The notes beneath the pieces are model-generated. The model searched no databases and was not told the DNA's origin. It saw only the letters and a program-made list of their open reading frames with translations. 18,466 bases of DNA, taken from the NCBI GenBank assembly GCA_964569425.1, contig CAZMVD010000080.1:1-18466 (forward strand), in the 5' to 3' direction. A program made the translations under genes and the position numbers. Positions 1-7,700 of this stretch are shown in pieces; within the stretch, counting starts at the first letter, position 1; each line of letters begins with the position of its first letter. The stretch comes from JACQXM01 sp964569425. GTDB lineage: Bacteria; Planctomycetota; Phycisphaerae; UBA1845.

Positions 1-679
1 GGACCCTCATAGTTAGGGCCGCCGTTTACGGGTGCTTCGGTTGCCAGCTTCGGAGTTACCCCCTAACCGCCTTCCTTAACATTCCCGCATCGAGCAGGCG
101 TCAGTCTCTATACGTCCACTGTACGTGTTGGCAGAGACCTGTGTTTTTGATAAACAGTCGCCAGAGCCGATTATCTGCGCCCTCCCGCCGAAGCGGGTAG
201 GGACCCCTTTTCCCGAAGTTACGGGGTCAAATTGCCTAGTTCCTTAAGGACGGTTATCTCGAGCGCCTGAGGCTACGCGCCTCACCTACCTGTGTCAGTT
301 TTAGTACGGTTCCGCTGATTGCCCCCGCAGCTTTTCTCGGTCCCCTCTCCATGCACTTCGGCAACAAATCGGCCTCGGCCTTGCGGCAACCCTCACAACT
401 TATCGTGGGCTGCACTTTGAGAGGACGCACTACGGAGGTATTCGCACAACGGAGGGCAGGAATATTAACCTGCTATCCATCGACTACGCCTTTCAGCCTC
501 GTCTTAGGTACCGCCTAACCCTGGGCGGATTTCCCTTCCCCAGGAAACCTCAGGTTTACGGCGAGGAGGATTTTCACCTCCTTTATCGTTACTCATACCG
601 GCATAATCACTTGATAGGTCCGCAACCACTCCTTTCGGTATGGCCTGTATCTACCTATCAACGCTCCCCTACCGAATCA

Positions 680-708
680 GAGACTAGAAACTAGAGACTA
701 AAAAACTA
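680..708 (-). repeat. Heptamer repeats, 3' arm of the IVS stem
   Basis: On the plus strand this reads GAGACTA, GAAACTA, GAGACTA, AAAAACTA: four tandem copies of a 7-bp unit, the last one base longer. They are complementary to the repeats of the opposite arm. The ORF stop codon lies in the last copy. Confidence 0.8.
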
Positions 709-1071
709 GACAGCGACTTCGCCCGTCCATTTGCGGGCAAGGCCGTTGAGCATCCGACCGACTTCACAGTATGACTCGTGAAACTCCTCAAACTCTTCGG
801 CATTGAGATAGCCCAGATCGCGGGCGTACTCGAGCCAGATCCGCGTTTCATCGCAAGAACCGAGCGCACTTCTGATGAAGCGAACTACGTCCTTGGGCGA
901 CATTTGCCGGCCCATCCCCTCTGCGATGTTTGCGGGGATCGACTTGGTTGCCCGTCGCAATTGCGATCCTAATTCGAATTGTTCGAACTTGGGAAAACGC
1001 AAAGTCGCGCGATGAACACGAATCGAAAGGTCGTAGGCCTTTCGAAAAACGGAGAGCTTGTGGAACGGCAT
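706..1071 (-). CDS. Four-helix-bundle protein encoded in the 23S rRNA IVS (S23 family)
   Basis: This 121-aa protein belongs to the 23S rRNA-intervening-sequence / four-helix-bundle family (S23, TIGR02436/PF05635 type). Diagnostic segments are the N-terminal FHKLSVFRKAYDLSIRVHR, LGSQLRRATKSIPANIAEG (about residues 35-53) and the later helices containing FIRSALGSCDETRIWLEYA and LNAEEFEEF. Length is typical (about 115-130 aa). The start ATG is preceded by a consensus AAGGAG with 7-nt spacing, so translation from the rRNA precursor is plausible. The TAG stop falls within the repeat-containing 3' arm of the IVS stem. The family has no known enzymatic activity; members form pentameric four-helix bundles related to the DGR accessory protein Avd, and basic surface patches suggest nucleic-acid binding. 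Whether it acts on the IVS, the ribosome or DNA is unknown. Confidence 0.93.
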   Translation of the reverse strand: MPFHKLSVFRKAYDLSIRVHRATLRFPKFEQFELGSQLRRATKSIPANIAEGMGRQMSPKDVVRFIRSALGSCDETRIWLEYARDLGYLNAEEFEEFHESYCEVGRMLNGLARKWTGEVAV

Positions 1072-1078
1072 CCGTATG

Positions 1079-1084
1079 CTCCTT
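1079..1084 (-). promoter_or_regulatory. Shine-Dalgarno AAGGAG for the IVS ORF
   Basis: AAGGAG on the minus strand, seven bases before the ATG at 1071 and just inside the base-paired IVS stem. It shows that the ORF within the rRNA is equipped for translation. Confidence 0.8.
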
Positions 1085-1086
1085 CC

Positions 1087-1110
1087 AGTCTCTAGTGTCT
1101 AGTTTCTAGC
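1087..1110 (-). repeat. Heptamer repeats, 5' arm of the IVS stem
   Basis: On the plus strand this reads as successive TAGTGTC / TAGTTTC / TAG units after AGTCTC, i.e. about three copies of a degenerate TAGTNTC heptamer. It pairs with the matching repeats at 680-708. Confidence 0.8.
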
Positions 1111-2350
1111 CCCTGATTCCCGCGGCTTCGGTACCATGCTTGAGTCCCGTTCATTATCGGCGCCCAAGTTCTCGATGGGTAAGCTATTACGCACTTTTTA
1201 AATGGTGGCTGCTTCTAAGCCAACATCCCCGCTGTCACAGAACAAGGACTTCCTTACGCACTTAGCATGGATTAGGGACCTTAGCCGACGGTCCGGGTTG
1301 TTTCCCTTTTGTCCACGAAGGTTATCCCTCGCAGACTGACTCCCGGGATAGTCGATGTGGTATTCGGAGTTTGGTTGAGGGAGGTACCCGGGCAGGGCCC
1401 TCGTCTCATTCAGTAGCTCTACCCCCACATCGTAGTGTCCCGAGGCTAGCCCAAAAGCTATTTCGGGGAGAACCAGATATCTCCACGTTTGATTAGACTT
1501 TTACTCCTCCCCACAGCTCATCCCATAACTTTTCAACGTTAATGAGTTCGGCCCTCCGCGACCTTTTACGGTCGCTTCAGCCTGGCCATGGGTAGATCAC
1601 GTGGTTTCGGGTCCAAAGCCTGCAACTGGTCGCCCTATTCAGACTCGCTTTCGCTACGGCTCCTCCGCGGAACGGATTAACCTTGCTACAGACCTTGACT
1701 CGCCGGTTCATTATGCAAAAGGCACGCGGTCACACGCCGAAGCAAGCTTCGAATCGTGCTCCCACAGCTTTGTAAGTACATGGTTTCAGGTTCTTTTTAC
1801 TCCGCTTAAAGCGGTTCTTTTCACCTTTCAGTCGCCCTACTTGTTCACTATCGGTCGTCGAGTAGTACTTAGCCTTGGAGGGTGGGCCCCCCGGCTTCGC
1901 GCGGAGTTCCACGAGATCCGCGCTACTCTGGGACACCTCTCAACGGAGGGCAATCGTTTTCGCGTACGGGGGTGTCACCCGCTATGCCCGGCCTTTCCAG
2001 ACCGTTCCGCTAACGACGCCTTTGTAACTCCTCGAGGGCCCGCAACCCCGCGGTGCAAGCACCACGGTTTGGGCTAGGTCCGCCTTCGCTCGCCGCTACT
2101 GACGGAGTCTCGGTTGATTTCTCTTCCTCCAGGTACTGAGATGTCTCAGTTCCCTGGGTTAGCTTCCAACGGGCTATGCATTCACCCGCGGATGACGCCA
2201 TCTGGTTGCCCAGTGACGCCCGGTTTCCCGATTCGGAAATCCCCGGATTACAGCTCGTTTGACAGCTCCCCGGGGCTTATCGCAGCCTACCACGTCCTTC
2301 ATCGCCTCTCGACGCCTAGGCATCCACCATGCACTCTTAGTAGCTTGACC

Positions 2351-2680
2351 ACATTCATGAGGGGCTGTCCCCCGACAGGCCACGGCTTACGGCCGCCGCC
2401 TCTCGAAAACAGCATCGATGGGTCAAGTTCGGTTTCCAGCGCTGAGATTCACCGCGGCTGCGCCGTTGAGTGCCACCATACTGTCAGCACTCTTCCGCGC
2501 ACCGCTTGGAATCGGTTTATTGTGGTCACCAACCACATTCCCTTAGGACCTGCCGGGACTACGCCCCCGTGCTCCGTTCAGCAAAGAGCACGACGACCTC
2601 CGGCAGGCCTGCGTCCGCATCTTCAATTGTCAAAGAACCGCGATTCCCACGCTTCGGAAACTGCTCTTCCGCGTGGGGAG
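2351..2680 (-). other. Leader region of the unlinked 23S rRNA transcript
   Basis: About 330 bases lie between the predicted transcription start (near 2680) and the 23S 5' end. I find no 16S sequence, no tRNA-Ile or tRNA-Ala and no convincing ORF. It holds boxB and boxA at its start; the remainder probably contains the RNase III processing stem, whose other half lies outside the window. Confidence 0.6.
2625..2677 (-). promoter_or_regulatory. rrn-type antitermination site: boxB-like hairpin plus boxA
   Basis: In minus-strand order, a hairpin with arms CCCACGC (2677-2671) and GCGTGGG (2652-2646), with a possible inner GGAA/TTCC pairing, is followed by GGTTCTTTGACAATT (2639-2625). That matches rRNA boxA (E. 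coli TGCTCTTTAACA) at the CTTTRACA core. Hairpin followed by boxA is the order in E. coli rrn leaders, where Nus factors load to suppress Rho-dependent termination. It lies immediately after the predicted start site. Confidence 0.75.
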
Positions 2681-2686
2681 CCGCGT

Positions 2687-2714
2687 AGATTAGCAGAACC
2701 TTCACGCCCGTCAA
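2687..2714 (-). promoter_or_regulatory. Candidate sigma70-type promoter for the 23S rRNA
   Basis: TTGACG (2714-2709), a 16-bp spacer and TAATCT (2692-2687) preceded by TGC (extended -10 type). Start is predicted near 2680, directly before the boxB hairpin. The -10 is a weak match, but position and context fit. Confidence 0.55.
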
Positions 2715-2780
2715 GCCCGTCAAATCCCTTTTATCAGACTGCACCAACGGGCCTACGGTCCAGGCCAACCGCTCCAAACA

Positions 2781-2810
2781 GTGCCATTCTCGGACGATTT
2801 CCGCTATCAT
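2781..2810 (+). promoter_or_regulatory. Candidate promoter for nfo, implying a leaderless mRNA
   Basis: TATCAT at 2805-2810 with a partial -35 GTGCCA at 2781-2786 (18-bp spacer). The -10 ends 7 nt before the ATG at 2818, so transcription would begin at or next to the start codon. No Shine-Dalgarno is present. It is divergent from the 23S promoter. Confidence 0.35.
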
Positions 2811-2817
2811 TTGCCTA

Positions 2818-3717
2818 ATGGCAAGACAAACTGATAAAATTAAAGCGAATGCTCGACCGCGCCTCGGCGTCCACCTGTCCATCGCCGGGGGGTTGGAAAA
2901 CGCGATTCTCGCCGCCGCAACATTGAAATGCGATTGCGTGCAAATCTTCGTCAAGAACCAGCGGCAATGGCGCGCTGCGGCGCTAACCGACGACCAGGTC
3001 GTTCGATTTTGCGAAGCCGGAAGGCTGACCGGCATCGCCCCGGTCATCGCCCACGCCAGCTACCTGCTCAACCTTGCAGCCCCCAACGAGAAGATTCGAG
3101 AGGCAAGCATCGCGGCCATGGTGGATGAACTGGAACGCTGTGAAGCCCTCGGCGTGGCGTCGCTGGTGTTTCACCCCGGCGCCCATCTCGACGAATCGAT
3201 GGAAGTCGGCATCGCCCGGATTGCGCGTTCGCTTGACACCGTTTCCGCGGCCACGCCGGGCTATCGCACGCGCATCCTTCTGGAAACCACGGCCGGCCAG
3301 GGCACCAGCATCGGCTGGCGATTCGAGCAGCTCGCGGCCATACGTGACAGGTTGATGGCACCCGAACGTGTCGGCGTGTGTCTGGATACCTGCCACCTGT
3401 TCGCGGCGGGTTACGACTTTCGCACGGCCGCCGGATACGCAGCGATGATGGACGAACTTGATCGCACTATCGGCCGTGCGCAGGTTTGCGGCATCCACGT
3501 CAACGACTCCAAAAAGCCGCTGGGTAGCCGGGTGGACCGCCACGAGCACATCGGAAAGGGCACGATCGGCAAATCGGGTTTCGCCCACTTCGTGAACGAC
3601 CGGCTGTGGGCCGGCGTGCCCATGATCCTGGAAACGCCCAAGGGAACCGACGGACGCGGAACGGACTTCGACAAGGTGAACCTCAAGAGGCTGCGCGGGT
3701 TGATGGGGCCTGGCTGA
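2818..3717 (+). CDS. nfo: Endonuclease IV (AP endonuclease)
   Basis: This 299-aa protein has the AP-endonuclease family 2 TIM-barrel. The enzyme cleaves the DNA backbone 5' of abasic sites in base excision repair, using three zinc ions. All expected metal ligands are visible: H79, H119 (FHPGA), E156 (LETTAGQG), D190 and H193 (CLDTCHLFAAGYD), H227 (HVNDSK), D240 and H242 (GSRVDRHEHIGKG) and E272 (MILETPK). Length is normal. The ATG start has no Shine-Dalgarno but a -10-like TATCAT seven bases upstream, suggesting leaderless translation. It is transcribed divergently from the 23S rRNA gene. Bases 3718-3910 behind it hold no gene; a 6-bp GCGGGT/ACCCGC hairpin with an 11-nt loop lies at 3839-3861. 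Confidence 0.96.
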   Translation: MARQTDKIKANARPRLGVHLSIAGGLENAILAAATLKCDCVQIFVKNQRQWRAAALTDDQVVRFCEAGRLTGIAPVIAHASYLLNLAAPNEKIREASIAAMVDELERCEALGVASLVFHPGAHLDESMEVGIARIARSLDTVSAATPGYRTRILLETTAGQGTSIGWRFEQLAAIRDRLMAPERVGVCLDTCHLFAAGYDFRTAAGYAAMMDELDRTIGRAQVCGIHVNDSKKPLGSRVDRHEHIGKGTIGKSGFAHFVNDRLWAGVPMILETPKGTDGRGTDFDKVNLKRLRGLMGPG

Positions 3718-3910
3718 CTGCGGTACAACGCCGTCCGCCCGTGACGCCGATCGCGGTGCGCATACCATGGCGATCGTCCGTCGATGCTCGAAGCAAACAC
3801 TCGGTAATCGGACATTCGCAGGGCTTCCGCCTGACTGTGCGGGTCAACCGGAACAACCCGCAGCGAAGTCTCGCGGCCCCAGAGGCTCGTTCGGAGAATG
3901 AGAACCAGCG

Positions 3911-4717
3911 ATGAAGCGCCCACTTGTTGAGACTGGGCAACTGGCCGGCCGTTTCCCCTTCGTACGCATGGGCCACGGACCGCAAACGCTGGTCATTCTG
4001 CCCGGAATCAACGACGCGCTGGGCGAACTGACCCATCGGGAGCGATTCGCCGCCTGGCTGTGCGGCCTGTTCGCGGAAGGGCGGAGCGTGTACCTGGTGA
4101 GCCGGCCGCCGGGGCTGGCGGCGGGATTTACCATCGAAACCGCGGCGGCGGAGTATGCACGAGTCATCGCCGCCGAATTCGGGCGCGTGGACGTGCTGGG
4201 TTTGTCCATGGGCAGTGCCATCGCGCAGGCACTGGCGGCGGCGCACGGGGACGTGGTACATCGGCTGGTGCTGGCGCTGGCGGGCGCGCGGATGCACCCG
4301 GCCAGCCGTCCGATCTACGAACGGTTCATTGCCCTGGCCCGCGCGGGAGCGTGGCGCGAGCTGTACCTGGCGTTGATCGAGGAGACCTACGGGCCGTCGC
4401 GGCGGAGCGTGCTGGCCGCGCTGCTGCCGGAATCGGACGATGTGTTCACGCGGGCGCCCACGGATCCGCACGATTTCATCGCGTCCTTGCGGGCGTGCAT
4501 GACTTACGACCTGCGTGACCGGCTGCACCGGATTACTGCTCCGACCCTGGTGGTGGGCGGGACGGAGGATCGGCTGATGCCGCAGGAGCTGTTTCGAGAG
4601 CTTGCCGCCGGAATCCCCGGCGCGACCCTGCACCTGATCGAAGGCGCCGGCAACGGCGCCGTGGAGCAGGCCAAGGATGAATTCTTGGGCGTCGTGAGAC
4701 GCTTTCTGAATCGGTAA
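3911..4717 (+). CDS. Alpha/beta-fold hydrolase with Asn in place of the catalytic His
   Basis: This 268-aa protein has the canonical alpha/beta-hydrolase layout: an oxyanion-region strand LVILPGIND (about 27-35), the nucleophile elbow GLSMGS with Ser99, a helical lid around 125-195, and the acid strand TLVVGGTEDRLMP with Asp220. The segment that normally reads GxGH carries GAGNGA, placing Asn248 (codon AAC) where the catalytic His is expected. It may therefore be inactive, use another base, or bind a ligand without hydrolysis. The substrate cannot be inferred. It follows nfo by 193 bp on the same strand and ends about 10 bp from the convergent type IIG gene. No good Shine-Dalgarno precedes the ATG. 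Confidence 0.88.
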   Translation: MKRPLVETGQLAGRFPFVRMGHGPQTLVILPGINDALGELTHRERFAAWLCGLFAEGRSVYLVSRPPGLAAGFTIETAAAEYARVIAAEFGRVDVLGLSMGSAIAQALAAAHGDVVHRLVLALAGARMHPASRPIYERFIALARAGAWRELYLALIEETYGPSRRSVLAALLPESDDVFTRAPTDPHDFIASLRACMTYDLRDRLHRITAPTLVVGGTEDRLMPQELFRELAAGIPGATLHLIEGAGNGAVEQAKDEFLGVVRRFLNR

Positions 4718-4727
4718 ACGGCCCCGG

Positions 4728-7700
4728 CTACATCGCACTGACCAAGCGGTCATACGCTTCCAGAACCTTATCAGCGGTTCGATAGTCGCCGATTTCGGCC
4801 TCATCCTTGCGACGCGTGCCCACGAAGGTCGAGAGCACGTAGACCGCGTCGTCGCGATTCAGGCCGTAAAGAATGAAGTACGCGGCGTCGAGTTCGGCCA
4901 TCAGGTCGCGCCGTTCGAGCGGCTTCCACTTATGGACTGGCGGGTCGAATCCACAGGCTTCGGCCAGCGGGCGCATGTCGTCGGCCGTGCAGGTGAGCTT
5001 GAGCACCCGGTCGGAAATCCAGCGTTCAAGGGTCTGCCGCCTGTTCCACGGGCAGCGGTCGGCGTAGGCGTCGGGTGGCAAGACGGAGAACTGTTCGACG
5101 ATGAAGTAGTTCAGCGTCACTCCGCCGATCTTTTGGCGCGCCACATAATCCAAGACAAATGCGTTCAGATTAGCGAGTAGGCACAATTCCCTCCTTGGCG
5201 CGAACGTCGTGCGGACGAGCGGAAAGTGATTTGTCACCGCAGACCATGGGATCAATGACGCAATCATAGTTCGTTCGTTTGTAGGACTTGTTATGTCCTT
5301 GAAACCCAGAAAAAAGGATCGTGATTCCCCTGTCGCCGCAAGTACCTTCGCCTCATCCACCCACCAGCGCGGCTGGACGGCGAATTCCGGTTTTTGATGG
5401 GCGACCAGCGAGGTTTCGACCGTCTGTCCCTGGCGCATCCAGTTTTCCGTGTCCACCACGACGCCCGCGGCGCGATGGTCGTACATCTGGATCATCTTCG
5501 CTTCGTAGAGCGGCAGAAACGTACGCTTGCCCTTCGTCCAGCGGTGGCCCTTAAGCTTGAGGCCCATTTCGGAAAGCTGCTCGGCAGTGTGAAACAACTC
5601 GGCGTCGTTAGTCTGGTGGAACATCGTAAAGAAACGAACACCCCAGGGATTGCCGCGCTCGCCGCGGGCGTGTTCGACGAGGACGGGCACGCGGCGGTAA
5701 ATGGCGCGGGTCAGTTCCGCGTCCCGGCGGCTGCGGAAGATGGGGCAGGTGCGGGTATTGGGGTTGAACAGCGCGAAGTCTTCCGGCGACAGGCGGATGT
5801 GCCGGCGCTCGTCGTAAACATCCTCCATGTTGCGGGCGAAGAACACGAAACCCGCCGAGGGCGTTCGCACGTCGCGCCCACCGAAGACAAAGGTGCAGAA
5901 CTTGAACGATCGATGCACATCCGGAAAGACCGCGTCCTTATTCTCAAAATCATGCAGGGAAACGAGCGCCCGCGATTCAATCAACTCCTCAAAGAACTGG
6001 CGTGTCGTGTGATCGGTCGCTATACCTGACGGCAGCAACAGCCCTACACGCCCGCCGGGCGCAACGATCTTGCGCGCCAATTCCGCAAAAAGCGTATAAG
6101 TATTCACGTCCCCCTTGGCCGTCAGCGGAAACTGCCCGGAAGCACGCACGTGGGCCAGCATGCGCTCGGCGCTGTCTTTGGTCTTCTCGTAGCGATCGAA
6201 GAGCGCGGGGTTCTTGGACGCCAACCGGGCAATCAGCTTGCGACGGTTGGCTGCGTTCACCGCCTCCGCAATTTTGGGTGCAGAAAGCGAAAAGAACTCC
6301 CGTTCCTGGACTTTGAGCCGCTCCCAGGGCGGATTGCCGATGACCACGTCGAATCCCGCCGCATCCCGTGCGAACACCGCAGGAAACGTCTCGTGCCAGC
6401 GCATGGCACGCGGATCGACCGTGGAATCCGCAACCAGACTGTTGCCGCAGACGATGTTGCCCGACAGATCGGCCAGGGTGCGGCCGCGGCGCGCAGAACG
6501 CAGCCAGAGGGCAAGCTGAGTGATTTCCACGGCCTCTACCGACAGATCGACCCCGTAGAGGTTCTCGCCCATGATCCAGTCGGGAACCTGAATCGAGAGG
6601 TCCGCTGCGGCTTGCGAATCGGTGGCGGCGAGAAGGTCGATGGTCGCGGCGTAGCGTTCCTCCAGCACGTCATACGCTTGAATCAGGAACGCGCCGCTTC
6701 CGCACGCAGGGTCGCAGACTTTCAGGTCGCGCAAGGCGGCCAGTGCGTCACGCACGTACCCCTGCGCGCGGACTGCCGCGGCGTCGGACGCGGGCCGGTC
6801 GGGTTCGAACTGGTGCGTCGCGGCGATCATCCCAAGTCGCTCGTCGATCATGTGGCCGAGGGTGTTCTTGACCAGAAACTGCGTGAAGGCGGGGGGTGTG
6901 TAATAAATGCCCAGCCGCTTTCGCTGCGCCGATTTGGGCATCTTCCCTTCGGCGGCGACACTACCTCCGGTGGCCTCAAAGAGACCGTAGTGGCGGAGCT
7001 TCTCCAGCTCCGTCACCGAGCGCTCGAACAGGTGCCCGAGCACGTCGACGTTGACTTCGTCGCGGAAGTCGTACCCGCCGATTTCGTGGAAAAAATCGGT
7101 CCACTCGTCTTCGAGCTGGAGATCGTCCACCTCGGGGTCGCGGCGGAAGAGCCCGCCATTGTACCCGGCGCGCAATCCGAGCCTGGGGTGCCCACGGTCG
7201 ACGGCAGCGAACAGGTCGAGGAAGTTTTGCCAACGGGGATTGGTGACATGACTGAGAGGGGGCGTCTGTTTGTAAACGGTTTCGATGGTCCGGGAAGGGA
7301 GCAGCTCTCGGTCTTCGCAAAAGGCCACGAAGATGATGCGGTCGATCAATTTCTGAGCGATGCGAATTGCCTCGTCCACTGGTATCTTGCGACGGGTGTG
7401 CAGGTGGTCGATGAGCAGAAGTCGGTTCTGGCTGTACCGGTCGTAGAGTTCGTCGCCGATCTCCTTCTGGCGCTGGTCCGTTTCGCGCAGCAGTTGAATC
7501 GCCAGCGGTTCGGCTGCCAGCCTGCTGGGGATCAAGCCGTGCCGCTCAAAGAGCGCAAAAAACGCCTGAAACCGGATCGGATCGCGCAGTTCCTGTAACG
7601 CGAAGGACTCAAAACGGAGTGGCGTCTTGTCTCGATGATAGAGCCGAATCGACACGAAATTGCTGACGATGCCCCACGGGCAACCAGGCAGGGCGTTGAG

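Larger units (their letters stand above)
674..1119 (-). other. Intervening sequence (IVS) in helix 45 of 23S rRNA
   Basis: In E. coli the 23S sequence runs from ACCGAAGCTGCGG through a short hairpin to GGTAGGGGAGCG (helix 45). Here the corresponding flanks (near 1120-1135 and 660-673) are separated by about 446 bp. The two ends, 1089-1119 and 674-704, pair over 31 positions with one C-C mismatch; the rest are Watson-Crick or G-U pairs. Both arms consist of 7-bp repeats of the type TAGTYTC. Helix 45 is a known IVS site, and such stems are normally cut by RNase III, leaving fragmented but functional 23S rRNA. The loop holds a complete four-helix-bundle ORF in the same sense as the rRNA. The stop codon lies 2 nt inside the 3' arm, and the ribosome binding site starts 5 nt inside the 5' arm. 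Confidence 0.93.
1..2350 (-). rRNA. rrl: 23S ribosomal RNA, 5' portion (3' end beyond window), interrupted by an IVS
   Basis: The minus strand reads as bacterial 23S rRNA from its 5' end (near 2350, where GGTCAAGC-TACTAAG and GGTGGATGCC recall the E. coli 5' end) to the conserved GGCGGCC-TAACTAT segment at the window edge, roughly E. coli position 1935. Conserved stretches seen include the segment resembling GATAGCTGGTTCTCC (inverse near 1470-1490), GCGTAATAGCT near 1190 and GGTAGGGGAGCGTT near 660-673. After removing the insertion at 674-1119, the length fits the E. coli span to that point, so I see no second insertion. No 16S gene, tRNA or conventional 16S-23S spacer lies upstream. The gene has its own promoter and boxB/boxA leader. 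The 5' end is placed by homology and may be off by a few bases. Confidence 0.97.

Noticed and set aside
680..708. CRISPR-like or group I intron explanation for the repeats in the rRNA
   Set aside because: The repeats are contiguous heptamers without spacers, and the insertion is too short and lacks intron core elements or a homing endonuclease. An IVS explains it.
674..1119. Diversity-generating retroelement, because S23 proteins resemble Avd
   Set aside because: No reverse transcriptase, template repeat or variable repeat is in the window.
1601..2818. Long plus-strand open frames (1601-2077 and 2114-2818)
   Set aside because: They run antisense to conserved 23S rRNA and its leader; the translations match no protein pattern.
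3683..4804. 373-aa minus-strand open frame
   Set aside because: It lies antisense to the alpha/beta hydrolase; composition is typical of a shadow frame.
6150..7598. 482-aa plus-strand open frame
   Set aside because: It is antisense to the type IIG gene and has no recognisable motif.
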